Origin: Verrucomicrobiaceae bacterium
GTDB taxonomy: Bacteria > Verrucomicrobiota > Verrucomicrobiia > Verrucomicrobiales > Akkermansiaceae
Direction of reading: 5' to 3'
Assembly (NCBI GenBank): GCA_027487435.1
Contig: JAIYDP010000382.1
Span: 1 to 50,264 of the forward strand
Length of the DNA: 50,264 nt
The number at the start of each line of letters is the position of its first letter. Position 1 is the stretch's first letter. The notes beneath the pieces are model-generated. The model was not told the origin of the DNA and searched no databases. It saw nothing but the letters and a program-made list of their open reading frames with translations. Position numbers and translations under genes: made by a program. Positions 36,033-45,514 of the stretch are shown in pieces.

Positions 36033-37310
36033 TTAGCAGATTTTATATATACCAGGAACAGGCACAGGCGAAACGGGGCGGGAATCTGACAGATTGAATT
36101 CATCTGGCGCGAAATCTTGATTCGCTTCCCACAACTGAGCCCAAGTGATCCGTTGCCCTGTGTGCGCTGCTTCACGTCCTAAAATGCCTAGCATGGTGCT
36201 GTTTGCCATGGATTCGCCTGCATGAAGAGGTTCGCCTTTGCGAATGGCGGCAAACCATTCGTTGTGGCAGATCTGATACATGTCTGCTGGGTCACCCCGG
36301 TAAGCCCATTGCATTTTGCCTGCTGCATCCTTGATGTGAACGCGATCTGGAGCCATCATGGTGCCTTTCTCGCATATCACACGATCGACGACCTCGCTAA
36401 AGCAACGTGGAAATTGCCGTTGGCCGATGTGGCACACCACATCGTTAGGATACTCGTAAGTGACCTCGTAGTGATCCCAGACGTTGCCGTCATCGTCGCG
36501 CAATTGACGACCGCCACCACCGCGTGCTGCGATCGGTGCGACATCGCCCATGGCCCAGGCCATTTTGTCCACGGTATCAATCGCTTGCTCGATGAGCGGA
36601 CCTCCAGACAACCATTCGTGAGCCATCCAGTTGCGCGCTTGCCATTCTACGTCACTCCATTCTGGGTTTCGTTCGCTCACATCCGTCGATGGTTTTGGCA
36701 CTCCGCCGGTGTAGGTGCCGTAAATCGAAATGACGCGCCCGAGATCACCCGCAAGAATTTTTCCGTAGCCGGCACGAGTTCCAGGGGCGAAGCGCCAGCA
36801 AAACCCGTGCTGCAATGTCAGCCCTTTGTCTTTGGCTAGGCGGGCGGATTCCATCACGGATTTCACGCCTGCGATGTCAACAGCCATCGGCTTTTCTGCA
36901 AAGACATGTTTGCCTGCTTCGATGGCGGCACGCAAATGCAGCGGGCGAAATGCTGGAGGCGTGGTGAGCAATACGACATCGACACCACTCGCGAGGACTT
37001 TTTGGTAGGCATCGAAGCCAGAAAAACAACGCGTTGGGCTCACATAGACTTTGTTTTTCATGGCTGCTAGTTCCTTAAAGCAGCTCGTGAATTGTGACGG
37101 AAAAAGATCACCTATCGCCCAGAGTTTGACGTTGGGATCGGCATTCAGCGCTTGCCTGGCAGCTCCTGTTCCTCGGGAACCAGCTCCGATGAGTCCGATT
37201 TTTAAGACGCGATTCTCCGTTTGTGCGCGAAGCACGTTGGGAAAGCCCGCAAGCAAGGTCGCCGCTGCTCCAGAGGTGAGAAATTCTCGTCGAGATCGTT
37301 GTTGATTCAT
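36033..37310 (-). CDS. Tat-exported Gfo/Idh/MocA oxidoreductase
   Basis: This 425-residue protein has a twin-arginine signal (SRREFL at about 6-11, then TSGAAATLLAGFP). The Rossmann motif is KIGLIGAGSRGTGAA and the family motif is FAEKPMAVD. The C-terminal half is the substrate domain. Enzymes of this family oxidise or rearrange sugars with a tightly bound NAD(P), and exported forms are common in Planctomycetes and Verrucomicrobia. The ATG at 37310 begins the Tat signal; the longer frame from 37340 does not add anything likely. The substrate is unknown. Confidence 0.9.
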   Translation of the reverse strand: MNQQRSRREFLTSGAAATLLAGFPNVLRAQTENRVLKIGLIGAGSRGTGAARQALNADPNVKLWAIGDLFPSQFTSCFKELAAMKNKVYVSPTRCFSGFDAYQKVLASGVDVVLLTTPPAFRPLHLRAAIEAGKHVFAEKPMAVDIAGVKSVMESARLAKDKGLTLQHGFCWRFAPGTRAGYGKILAGDLGRVISIYGTYTGGVPKPSTDVSERNPEWSDVEWQARNWMAHEWLSGGPLIEQAIDTVDKMAWAMGDVAPIAARGGGGRQLRDDDGNVWDHYEVTYEYPNDVVCHIGQRQFPRCFSEVVDRVICEKGTMMAPDRVHIKDAAGKMQWAYRGDPADMYQICHNEWFAAIRKGEPLHAGESMANSTMLGILGREAAHTGQRITWAQLWEANQDFAPDEFNLSDSRPVSPVPVPGIYKIC

Positions 37311-37382
37311 GCGGTGAGCACCATGCTTACTCAGTAGCATAGCGAAATCTATCGTGCATACTTTTTACGCAGGGAATTTCTC

Positions 37383-38099
37383 CTAAAACGTGACTTCGAA
37401 CCAAATTCCCGAGTAAATTTGATCGACGGCGGATTCATGGATTCCTAGCGAAGCACCGACAAAGGGTGAGAAAGAAACATTTTTTGCGACGTTGTAGGTA
37501 TAGGCAAGCCTAGCGTTTAGATCATGCAAGCCATCGCGCCCATAATAATCCGCCACCACACCTGCGCCTCCATCGAAGGTGAGGAACGATTTTTCGCTGA
37601 GCAAATAACTCCAAGTGAGATTGGCCTCGATGTAGTATCCTTGCGCACCGTGATCGTAGAGCATTTTCATGCCTGCTGCCACATCGTCATTGAGTGCTAC
37701 CGAGAAATAGGGCCCAGTCTCCCATCCATCGCGCCAAATGTCGGACTGCACATCGCGATACGCCGCAGTCCATCCGTAACGCAAGGCACCATGTTCGCGG
37801 TAAAGCTGCAAAAATCCTCGGCTTTCCTCATACGCGGACGAACCGGATGCTGTGGCTTGCAGGGCACCGAAACCGAGCGTCCATTCATTGTTCAAGGTGA
37901 CTTCGCTTTGCAGTTGCACATCGAGAATGTTCTCGCCGAGCTTGAAACCACGTTCTATCAAGTCGGAGCGAAATCCCGTCACCACCTCGACGCCAAAAGG
38001 AATTTCGTTTTCGACTTCTGCGCTTGCAGAAAGAGAGATGGCCAGAAGAAGGGGAAATGCAGTGCGCAACATGCGTAAAGTGATAGAGGATTCGCTCAT
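37383..38099 (-). CDS. Outer-membrane beta-barrel protein, unknown role
   Basis: This 238-residue protein has a signal peptide (about 10-27, ending ISLSASA) and alternating beta strands with aromatic residues (FGVEVVTGFRSDLIERGFKLG, LRYGWTAAYRDVQ, GYYIEANLTWSYLL). The C-terminal strand ends FEVTF, the usual Phe of barrels recognised by BamA. It is small, like 8-10-strand barrels. A start at the second Met (38072) is also possible. It lies 42 bases after ruvX in a leftward run. Confidence 0.75.
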   Translation of the reverse strand: MSESSITLRMLRTAFPLLLAISLSASAEVENEIPFGVEVVTGFRSDLIERGFKLGENILDVQLQSEVTLNNEWTLGFGALQATASGSSAYEESRGFLQLYREHGALRYGWTAAYRDVQSDIWRDGWETGPYFSVALNDDVAAGMKMLYDHGAQGYYIEANLTWSYLLSEKSFLTFDGGAGVVADYYGRDGLHDLNARLAYTYNVAKNVSFSPFVGASLGIHESAVDQIYSGIWFEVTF

Positions 38100-38141
38100 A
38101 GAGATAAAGACAAAAAGATTGGCATCAGCACAGGCTGTCCA

Positions 38142-38585
38142 TCAGTAATCTTGCTCCGGCGCGTTACGATCCATCCACGACTGCAAGATTTCCACGGCGG
38201 CGGCTTGGTCGATGATCGCCTTCTGCTGTTTGGCATTGCGGCCAGCCTCACGCAATTTGCCTGCTGCCGTCATAGTGCTGAAGCTTTCGTCGGCAAAGTA
38301 CTGCGGCACACGAGGGTAGGCTTCGGCGAGTTGCTTGGCGAACGCTCGCACTTTTTCTGCGGCTGTGCCTTCACTGCCGTCGAGGCGAAGCGGCATTCCG
38401 ATGACCAATGCTGTAGCCGAGCGAAGGCGAAGAATTTCGCCAATACGCGATACAGGATCAACTTGCGTGCGATGAATCGTTTCGACCGGATGCGCCATGA
38501 TTCCAAGGGCATCAGAGGCCGCAATGCCGATGCGAGCATCGCCAAAATCAATTCCCAAGACGGGGTGGGTAACGTTTGCGTTCAT
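38142..38585 (-). CDS. ruvX: RuvX/YqgF family nuclease
   Basis: This 147-residue RNase H-fold protein matches YqgF: GIDFGDARIGIAASD at the start (acidic Asp in the first strand), LVIGMPLRLDGSEGTAAEKVRAFA, and DESFSTMTAA. In E. coli it processes the 16S rRNA 5' end. A role as a Holliday-junction resolvase was proposed earlier. It lies between the VanZ and barrel genes. Confidence 0.93.
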   Translation of the reverse strand: MNANVTHPVLGIDFGDARIGIAASDALGIMAHPVETIHRTQVDPVSRIGEILRLRSATALVIGMPLRLDGSEGTAAEKVRAFAKQLAEAYPRVPQYFADESFSTMTAAGKLREAGRNAKQQKAIIDQAAAVEILQSWMDRNAPEQDY

Positions 38586-38595
38586 GAGGTGATCG

Positions 38596-39918
38596 TTATG
38601 CTTTGTCGCTCAACACTTGATCTGCACGAGCATGTTTTTTCCGTCGCTTGGATAGGATATACGAAAACATCCGATGCAGCAGCAGGGCGGCTATGATGCC
38701 TAACGCATTGGCCAATAGATCATAAAAGTCTCCGCTGTCGCCGACATCGTGAACAAGATCGGGAATGATTTCCGCGCTCACAGCCATCGCGCCGACAATC
38801 CATAACAGCCTAACGCGACGGGCGAGTAACAATACACAGCAACTGATCGCAAAAAAGGACGTGAAATGTGTGAGATTGTAGGAGCGAAAGTTCCATTTTC
38901 GATCCATCGCCATCAACTGTTCGCGGGCGCTCGCTCGCAAGGCTTCCCATCGCGATGGCGGATCGATGACGATGGGCTTCGCTTGCTGAATCGGCGCACG
39001 AGGCATCGCTTGAGAGGGTGGGGGAGCATGCAGTTCCTCGTCCGTTGGTGGCGGAAGGGTTCTCAGTCGGCTTCCCTTCGGCCGCGATGGAGGATGCGCC
39101 GTGGTATTTTCGACAATACTCGGCTCAACATCGGCACGGGGAGGTGTCGGCGGCGCGATCGGTCCCGATCCCAGCCAAAATTGCAGCCCTATCGATCGCT
39201 CCAAGCTTCTTGGCTGAGGGAAAACAAACGTCGCAAACGAAGCCAAAAGAGCGGAGCCAAGCAAAAGGCTACGCAAAGCCCGGTACTTTCCGCGCAAAAA
39301 CGGATGAAGGTTCCATGCGAGCCACAGCACCCAGCCAGCCAAGAGAATGATGCCTGTTAGTTCCGACCATACGCGAGGGCGAACAAGTTCCACTTGCAAA
39401 TGGTTCACCCGCAAAGTTCCTTGAATTCCATAGGTGTCGATGCTGATTCGCGCGTTTTTCATCCCTGGAGGAAGTTCCATCACGCAGTGTTCGCGGTGCC
39501 ACTTCCGTGTGCCTCGGGCCGCCACGACACCATGATCCGCAGCTGAATGAAAATGTCCCGCAGCGTTGCTGCCGAAAATGACGATCCGCGGCATAGCCCA
39601 GTAGATCTTCGGGTCTTTTTGGCAATTCTCCCAAGCCACATCGCATTTCACGGCAATATGTCGTGCGTCACCCAGATCTCCGAGCGGAATGAAAACGGAA
39701 CTGTTCGGCCCTCCGAGATTCTTGTGAATGACCAGACCATCAGCGGAAAATGACACCGTTGGAGCGGTTGTCATGCCCTGCCAATGCTGCGCATTCTGGC
39801 AAGCATCCTTTGGCACCAGATTCTGGCTTATTTTTTCGTAACGCCACTGCCAGAAGATGTAGCCCAAAAGCAATAGCGCGGCTCCTGTGGCAACGCGCCA
39901 AATGATGCTCTTCTTCAT
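38596..39918 (-). CDS. Multi-domain membrane protein with a VanZ-like C-terminus
   Basis: This 440-residue protein begins with a membrane helix (about 8-24). A beta-rich domain of about 130 residues follows, then two helices, a Pro-rich linker (PPTPPRADVEPS, PPPSQAMPRAP) and a VanZ-like domain of about 85 residues: FRSYNLTHFTSFFAISC, VSAEIIPDLVHD and GDSGDFYDLLANALG. VanZ domains occur in envelope proteins; their activity is unknown. The start overlaps the lipoprotein stop by four bases. Confidence 0.75.
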   Translation of the reverse strand: MKKSIIWRVATGAALLLLGYIFWQWRYEKISQNLVPKDACQNAQHWQGMTTAPTVSFSADGLVIHKNLGGPNSSVFIPLGDLGDARHIAVKCDVAWENCQKDPKIYWAMPRIVIFGSNAAGHFHSAADHGVVAARGTRKWHREHCVMELPPGMKNARISIDTYGIQGTLRVNHLQVELVRPRVWSELTGIILLAGWVLWLAWNLHPFLRGKYRALRSLLLGSALLASFATFVFPQPRSLERSIGLQFWLGSGPIAPPTPPRADVEPSIVENTTAHPPSRPKGSRLRTLPPPTDEELHAPPPSQAMPRAPIQQAKPIVIDPPSRWEALRASAREQLMAMDRKWNFRSYNLTHFTSFFAISCCVLLLARRVRLLWIVGAMAVSAEIIPDLVHDVGDSGDFYDLLANALGIIAALLLHRMFSYILSKRRKKHARADQVLSDKA

Positions 39919-40835
39919 TCAACTCCGCGCTTTTGTTTTTCCTGTGCGATCCACGCTCGATCGTTGGCACAGAGTTTTTCTTCATCGGTGCGAAAGCGAT
40001 TTCCATCAGGTTCGATCATTACCATTTCGCCTTGATTGTAATGAAGAAGCTTGGCTACCACCTTGCGTTGTTGTCGATCTTGCCAAACGCGGAAACCCCG
40101 TTTTTCCATGGATTGTAACCACGCGGCGTATTGTGTATTTCCTACGCCCACATTGTATTTGATCTGCCCCCAAAGTGTGGTCGCTGTGCCGGACTTGTAT
40201 CCTCGCAGTTTGGTCAGAACTTGCCCGGTTGGAGATACAATCACGATATTGGGAGCACCTAAAATTTTGTATTTCTTTTTCATGGCGATCACCTGATTTT
40301 CCAAAACGACTTCACCATCCCTCTTTTCTCCCTTGGTAGCTAAAGCACTTTGATCCACCATAAGACGCAAAATATTTTCCTTGGCCCAGTTACCAAAATC
40401 CTGTTTGCGAAAAAGCTCCTCATTCAGTCGTTTGGATTGCGTATTGTTTGCTTGATCGGTGAACCAGATCATGACGCATTTGCCTTCGCGTCTTGCCGTT
40501 CGTAGTGCCTGATCCTCGGTTTTTTCCCAAACTTGCCGCTTGGGCGCTGCTAGAATTTTTTCTAACAATGGATCTTTCTCAAACATGTTATCGAGATTGG
40601 TCCAGCGGAGTTCTTTTTTTTCGTGCTCCTTGAGCGCTACCACCACCTCTGGAGCAAGCGTTCCTTCGCCATCGATCACGGTGGTCATTTCTGGCTTGCC
40701 TCGCAACTCAGGAGGAATTCCTGTCGCTCCAAAAGGGGTTGCCGGCTTCTCTGGCTTTTTCGACATCGCCCCGCAACTCCCCAAAACTGCGCACAGCAAG
40801 GGCGCTATCACGGACAACAGCACGATTCTCAACAT
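39915..40835 (-). CDS. Lipoprotein with a thioredoxin fold lacking CXXC and an SHD1-like tail
   Basis: This 306-residue protein has a lipoprotein signal with lipobox LGSC (Cys21). Residues about 95-230 follow a thioredoxin-like pattern: ALRTARREGKCVMIWFTDQ, NILRLMVDQ, KYKILGAPNIVIVSPTGQVL. The position of the CXXC is occupied by TDQANN, so it cannot do disulfide chemistry there. The last 60 residues (FRVWQDRQQRKVVAKLLHY and EPDGNRFRTDEEKLCANDRAWI) resemble an SHD1 domain, common in Planctomycetes and Verrucomicrobia. It is the first gene of the leftward run down to the SUMF gene. Confidence 0.72.
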   Translation of the reverse strand: MLRIVLLSVIAPLLCAVLGSCGAMSKKPEKPATPFGATGIPPELRGKPEMTTVIDGEGTLAPEVVVALKEHEKKELRWTNLDNMFEKDPLLEKILAAPKRQVWEKTEDQALRTARREGKCVMIWFTDQANNTQSKRLNEELFRKQDFGNWAKENILRLMVDQSALATKGEKRDGEVVLENQVIAMKKKYKILGAPNIVIVSPTGQVLTKLRGYKSGTATTLWGQIKYNVGVGNTQYAAWLQSMEKRGFRVWQDRQQRKVVAKLLHYNQGEMVMIEPDGNRFRTDEEKLCANDRAWIAQEKQKRGVE

Positions 40836-40921
40836 GGCAATACGCTATCACAGGCTCGCCCTGGTTGGCAACTACCGATTCCTTCTTGCATTCTCCCATC
40901 CTCACGCTTTACTCGCGGCGC

Positions 40922-42526
40922 ATGAAACACCTGCTGAAACTTCTCACTGTTGTCGCTTTTTTCGTACTGCCGTCTCTCAGTCATGCGGCTAGTGATCTGA
41001 AAGAGCCCGAATTCCTCAAGAAAATGGGCAACTTCGAGTCCATGGAGTCCGCGCAAAACATCACGGGAGTCTGGGATAAAATTGCTTTTCGTGCCAAGGA
41101 GGAACCATTTCTTGCTATCGCTTCGGTGATTTTCTTGCTGGCGATTTTACACACCTTCCTCGCCATTCCGATCACCAAGTATGCTCACAAAGTCCAACAC
41201 GAGCATGACGAGAAAATCAAAAAACATGCCGCCGACGATGCTACCATGCCGGAAGAGCAACGCATGGTTTCTTTCAAGGGCACCATTCTTCATTTCTTTG
41301 GCGAAGTGGAAGCCGTCTTCGGCATTTGGGTGGTGGCTCTCATCGCTGTGATGGTTGCCTTCTATGACAAGGCCGCAGTTGAATATTACATAGGCCATAC
41401 GGTCAATTTCACGGAACCACTGTTTGTGTTTGTCATCATGGCCATCGCCTCCACTCGTCCGGTACTGCGTTTCGCGGAATCTTGCATGAGCCGCGTCGCT
41501 GCCTTAGGGAAAAACACCCCCGCTGCTTGGTGGCTGACCATCCTCATCATCGCCCCGATCCTTGGATCCTTCATCACGGAACCTGGAGCCATGACCATCG
41601 CCGCCATGCTTCTAGCTCGGAAATTTTACGTGCTGAATCCCTCATCGAAATTCGCTTACGCCACCCTGGGACTTCTCTTCGTCAATGTGTCGATCGGTGG
41701 TGTTCTTACCCACTTTGCCGCGCCACCTGTCATCATGGTCGCTAAACCTTGGGGTCTCACTACCTCAGAAATGTTCCTACATTATGGACTAAAGGCCATA
41801 TCTGCCATCGTCGTTAGTTCCTTGGTTTATTTCCTGGTCTTCCGTAAAGAACTCAAAGCTATGGCCTCGAATCGCATCGCAGACTCCGATCAAGACGGTA
41901 TTTGTGATTGGAAAGATCGCACCGATGACATCCCGCTGGTCATCACCATTAGTCACCTCTTTTTCATGGCATGGACCGTCCTTACCGCTCACACACCGGG
42001 TCTTTTCATGGGCGGATTTCTGTTTTTCTTGGCCTTCAAAAAAGCCACCCAACACCACCAAAATCCTATCGATCTTCGGAGTCCGATTCTCGTCGGCTTC
42101 TTCCTCGCCGCCCTTGTCACCCACGGCGGACTGCAAGGTTGGTGGCTCGCTCCGATCATCGGCGCTCTGACCGAATGGCCGCTCTTTTTCGGCGCTACCG
42201 TGCTCACGGGTTTCAATGACAATGCCGCCATCACCTTCCTCGCTAGCCAAGTCAATGGCTTGGGACCTGCATTAAAATATGCCGTGCTCGCTGGTGCCGT
42301 CACCGGTGGTGGTCTGACCGTCATCGCCAATGCTCCCAACCCTGCCGGACAGTCCATTCTCAGCCGCTTCTTTGGCGATGGTGTCTCGCCTCTCAAGGTC
42401 CTCCTTGCCGCACTTTTGCCGACCTTCATCACCATCTTCTTCTTCAAAGTAATCAAGGACGATGGCGCGAATAAAATCTTCGACATGCCCGCGAAAGAAG
42501 CCGCAGCAGACACAAAAGCTCACTAA
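40922..42526 (+). CDS. Putative Na+/H+ antiporter with an EF-hand-like loop
   Basis: This 534-residue inner-membrane protein begins with a signal-like helix (MKHLLKLLTVVAFFVLPSLSHA) and has about ten more helices. Stretches such as WWLTILIIAPILGSFITEPGAMTI, GGVLTHFAAPPVIMVAKPW and FNDNAAITFLASQ match the putative Na+/H+ antiporter family of the ion-transporter superfamily. Residues 321-332 are D-x-D-x-D-G-x-x-D-x-x-D, an exact calcium-loop pattern, in the loop between two helices. I chose the ATG at 40922 over the longer frame. The gene ends 2 bases before ribE, so the two are co-transcribed. Confidence 0.85.
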   Translation: MKHLLKLLTVVAFFVLPSLSHAASDLKEPEFLKKMGNFESMESAQNITGVWDKIAFRAKEEPFLAIASVIFLLAILHTFLAIPITKYAHKVQHEHDEKIKKHAADDATMPEEQRMVSFKGTILHFFGEVEAVFGIWVVALIAVMVAFYDKAAVEYYIGHTVNFTEPLFVFVIMAIASTRPVLRFAESCMSRVAALGKNTPAAWWLTILIIAPILGSFITEPGAMTIAAMLLARKFYVLNPSSKFAYATLGLLFVNVSIGGVLTHFAAPPVIMVAKPWGLTTSEMFLHYGLKAISAIVVSSLVYFLVFRKELKAMASNRIADSDQDGICDWKDRTDDIPLVITISHLFFMAWTVLTAHTPGLFMGGFLFFLAFKKATQHHQNPIDLRSPILVGFFLAALVTHGGLQGWWLAPIIGALTEWPLFFGATVLTGFNDNAAITFLASQVNGLGPALKYAVLAGAVTGGGLTVIANAPNPAGQSILSRFFGDGVSPLKVLLAALLPTFITIFFFKVIKDDGANKIFDMPAKEAAADTKAH

Positions 42527-42528
42527 TC

Positions 42529-43113
42529 ATGTTCACGGGACTCATCGAAGCCGTAGGGTCGGTCTCATCTCTCGAATTACGCGGTGAACAAGCTCGCTTG
42601 ACTCTCCGCATCCCCTTCGCCAACGAACTCGCATTAGGTGATTCGGTTGCCGTCAATGGTTGCTGTCTCACCGTTGCGGCTTTCGATGAACTTACCACTT
42701 CCTTCGACATTCTCGCGCAAACTTTACGCGTCACCTCCTTGGGCGACCTTGCTGTCGATTCTCTCGTGAATCTCGAACGCGCTTTGCTTCCTACCACGCG
42801 CCTCGGCGGTCACTTCGTGCAAGGCCACGTCGATGATATTGGCACCATTCTCGATCTAAGCCCGCTCGGTCAAGACTATCGCTGGGAAGTTAGCCTACCC
42901 GAAAGCGTATCCCGCTACTGCATCGATAAAGGATCCATCGCCGTTGATGGCATCTCGTTGACGATTGCTGAACTCAAGGAACATTCCGCTGTCTTTTGGA
43001 TCACTCCGCACACCTATCGCCACACCCACCTCCAGGACAAAAAAATTGGCCAACGCATCAACCTTGAGTCCGATCTGCTTGCCAAATACGCCGCCCGTTT
43101 TTCGCGAGTTTAA
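42529..43113 (+). CDS. ribE: Riboflavin synthase alpha subunit
   Basis: The enzyme joins two molecules of 6,7-dimethyl-8-ribityllumazine to give riboflavin. The 194 residues hold the two lumazine-binding repeats: MFTGLIEAVGSVSSLELRG with VNGCCLTVAAF, and GGHFVQGHVDDIG with VDGISLTIAEL. The length is typical. No FMN riboswitch or other riboflavin genes are near. The stop codon touches a fragment of the palindromic element. Confidence 0.95.
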   Translation: MFTGLIEAVGSVSSLELRGEQARLTLRIPFANELALGDSVAVNGCCLTVAAFDELTTSFDILAQTLRVTSLGDLAVDSLVNLERALLPTTRLGGHFVQGHVDDIGTILDLSPLGQDYRWEVSLPESVSRYCIDKGSIAVDGISLTIAELKEHSAVFWITPHTYRHTHLQDKKIGQRINLESDLLAKYAARFSRV

Positions 43114-43150
43114 ACCCGAGATCCGCTGGAGAGCGCCAGATCGTCGATCT
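43114..43150. repeat. Palindromic dispersed element, short fragment F
   Basis: About 37 bases beginning ACCCGAGATCCG with AGCGCCAGA further on match the left end of copy C. They begin directly after the TAA of ribE. The rest of the element is gone. Confidence 0.5.
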
Positions 43151-43231
43151 ACTTACGATATCGACTAAAGACGAAATGCAGTTGTTGCTTTGCTGCGATG
43201 GACATTTTTTTCTGCATCGTTTTTCATGTCA

Positions 43232-43279
43232 TATAATATCGCAATTCTCCCTTGTGAATCATTTCACCTCGCCTAGAAT
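43232..43279 (+). promoter_or_regulatory. Predicted promoter region of clpX
   Basis: Two candidates are seen. TATAAT at 43232-43237 is a perfect -10 box with a weak -35. TTGTGA (43252-43257) and TAGAAT (43274-43279) are spaced 16 bases, but would leave a leader of only about 8 bases. Confidence 0.45.
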
Positions 43280-43294
43280 AGCGCACAAGAAATT

Positions 43295-44581
43295 ATGGCA
43301 CGTAATACCAATCTCTCTATCTGTTCTTTTTGCGGCAAAACTCAATCCGAAGTCAAAAAACTCATTGCCGGCCCAGGAGTTTATATCTGTAACGAATGCG
43401 TCACTCTTTGTGTGTCGATTCTCGACAAAGAACTCCGAGCCCCAGTCGCAGCCAAGCCTCAAACGACTACGCTACCTACTCCGGTTGAGCTCCGCAAGCA
43501 ACTCGATCTCCACGTGATCGGCCAAGAACACGCGAAAAAAGTTCTCTCCGTTGCCGTTTACAATCACTACCAACGTCTCGCTCAAGCTCCCAGCAATCAA
43601 AATAAAGAATACGCTGGCGTGGAAATCGAAAAGTCAAACGTGCTCCTCCTCGGCCCCACGGGATCTGGTAAGACTTTGCTTGCCCGCTCTCTTGCCAAAA
43701 TGCTCGATGTCCCATTCTGCATTGTCGATGCCACCACCCTCACCGAAGCGGGCTACGTTGGCGAGGATGTCGAAAACATCGTGCTCCGTTTGCTTCAAGC
43801 AGCTGAGTTCGATGTCGAACGCGCGCAACGCGGCATCATTTACGTGGATGAAATTGACAAAATCGGCCGCAAAACCGAAAACGTTTCCATCACTCGCGAT
43901 GTCTCTGGCGAAGGTGTTCAGCAAGCACTGCTGAAAATTCTCGAAGGCACCATCTGCAACGTTCCACCTCAAGGCGGACGCAAACATCCCCAGCAAGAAT
44001 ACATCCAAGTCAATACGGAGAAAATTCTCTTCATCTGTGGCGGCGCATTTGTCGGACTCGAGGACAGAATTCGTCGTCGTCTCGGCAGCAATACCCTCGG
44101 TTTCCACACCACTGATGTGCAAGCCGCGAGCATGAAGGACACCTCGCCCATTCTCGAGCAAACCTTGCCCGAAGACCTTTTGCAATTCGGCCTCATTCCT
44201 GAATTCATTGGCCGCCTGCCTGTCATTTCTTCCCTGCGCATGCTGACCGAAGAGGAACTTATCGCCATTCTCACCGAGCCAAAAAACGCGCTGGTCAAGC
44301 AATACGCCAAACAGCTCGCCATGAACAACGTCAAGCTCAACGTCACCAAAGACGGCCTCAAAGCCTTTGCCGAAGAAGCCATCAAACGCGGCACCGGCGC
44401 CCGCGCTCTGCGCTCGATCTTTGAGCGTGTGATGCTCGATGTGATGTACGACATTCCCTCACGCAAAGACGTCGAATCGGTCACCATCAATCGCCAAGTG
44501 ATCACTGGCGAAAAACCTCCCGTCCTCAAAAAACGCCGTGGCGACGACACTGGCGACGACGACGCAGAAAACGCTGCCTAA
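43295..44581 (+). CDS. clpX: ATP-dependent Clp protease ATP-binding subunit ClpX
   Basis: ClpX unfolds proteins and passes them to ClpP. The four-Cys zinc domain is at the start (CSFC at 10-13, CNEC at 32-35). Walker A is GPTGSGKT (120-127), Walker B is YVDEIDKI (Asp186, Glu187), and GLIPEFIGRLPV is the sensor region. The ClpP-contact loop, IGF in E. coli, reads LGF at 269-271. Length 428 is normal. clpP is not next to it, and its neighbours are ribE and folP. The C-terminal tail is acidic (GDDTGDDDAENAA). Confidence 0.97.
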   Translation: MARNTNLSICSFCGKTQSEVKKLIAGPGVYICNECVTLCVSILDKELRAPVAAKPQTTTLPTPVELRKQLDLHVIGQEHAKKVLSVAVYNHYQRLAQAPSNQNKEYAGVEIEKSNVLLLGPTGSGKTLLARSLAKMLDVPFCIVDATTLTEAGYVGEDVENIVLRLLQAAEFDVERAQRGIIYVDEIDKIGRKTENVSITRDVSGEGVQQALLKILEGTICNVPPQGGRKHPQQEYIQVNTEKILFICGGAFVGLEDRIRRRLGSNTLGFHTTDVQAASMKDTSPILEQTLPEDLLQFGLIPEFIGRLPVISSLRMLTEEELIAILTEPKNALVKQYAKQLAMNNVKLNVTKDGLKAFAEEAIKRGTGARALRSIFERVMLDVMYDIPSRKDVESVTINRQVITGEKPPVLKKRRGDDTGDDDAENAA

Positions 44582-44662
44582 CCGCGCCCCTCTCACTGCC
44601 TTGTCCACCGAAGTAGCGTTATAAGCGGCTCACCGCTCACTGCTCACTTAGAACTTCTCCCG

Positions 44663-45514
44663 ATGCTCTGGCGAACGAAAGATAAACATCTGGATCTATC
44701 CACGCGCGCGGTCATCATGGGGATCCTCAATGCCACACCCGATTCCTTTTCGGATGGTGGAATGTTTTCCCATCCCGATGTCGCTTGCCAACACGCGCTT
44801 CGGATGATTGAAGAGGGAGCCGAAATCATCGACATCGGCGGTGAATCCACACGCCCTGGCGCTTGCGAAATCTCGGCTGACGAGGAAATGCTCCGCGTCA
44901 TTCCTGTCATCCGCGCGCTTCGCCAACAGTGGCATGGCTGGATTTCTATCGATACCACAAAGTCTGCTGTCGCCGCTGCGGCCATTGCTGCTGGGGCCGA
45001 TATCATCAATGACATCAGCGGCCTCGAGGCAGACCCGCAGATGGCGCATCTTTGCCGTGAAACGGGCTGCGCTTGCGTCATCATGCATCGCCAAGGAACG
45101 CCCCTGACGATGCAACTAGCCCCACAGTACCAAGACGTTATCAAGGAGATTGCGGCCTACTTTCAACAGCGCTACCAGACACTTGTCGGCATGGGAATCG
45201 CCGCAGAACAGCTCTGTTTCGACCCAGGAATCGGCTTTGGCAAATCCGTTGCCCATAATTGCGAGATTCTGCAACATTTGTCGCATCTCCAGATTGCCGA
45301 CCGCCCCCTCCTCTTGGGCGTTTCCCGTAAGTCGTTCATTGGCAAGCTCCTCAGCGACGAGGCGATGTCAGCGCGTCATTGGCCCACCATCGCCCTTACT
45401 TCCCATGGCCGCATGCAGGGAGCCATGGTGCATCGCGTCCATGAAGTAGAGCCAAATCTCCAAGCCCTACGCATGATCGAAGCCATCCAAGCGAAGTGCA
45501 AAGGATGTCCATGA
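44663..45514 (+). CDS. folP: Dihydropteroate synthase
   Basis: FolP condenses p-aminobenzoate with hydroxymethyl-dihydropterin pyrophosphate in folate synthesis. Motifs are IMGILNATPDSFSDGG (18-33), EIIDIGGESTRPGA, ISIDTTKSAVA, INDISGLEAD, CVIMHRQGTP, FDPGIGFGKS and LLLGVSRKSFIGKL. It is 283 residues. The last codons and the stop lie inside a stretch similar to the palindromic element, so the C-terminus (KCKGCP) may have been changed by it. Confidence 0.96.
   Translation: MLWRTKDKHLDLSTRAVIMGILNATPDSFSDGGMFSHPDVACQHALRMIEEGAEIIDIGGESTRPGACEISADEEMLRVIPVIRALRQQWHGWISIDTTKSAVAAAAIAAGADIINDISGLEADPQMAHLCRETGCACVIMHRQGTPLTMQLAPQYQDVIKEIAAYFQQRYQTLVGMGIAAEQLCFDPGIGFGKSVAHNCEILQHLSHLQIADRPLLLGVSRKSFIGKLLSDEAMSARHWPTIALTSHGRMQGAMVHRVHEVEPNLQALRMIEAIQAKCKGCP

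Noticed and set aside
42529..43113. FMN riboswitch before ribE
   Set aside because: The gene starts 2 bases after the antiporter gene, so there is no room for a leader.
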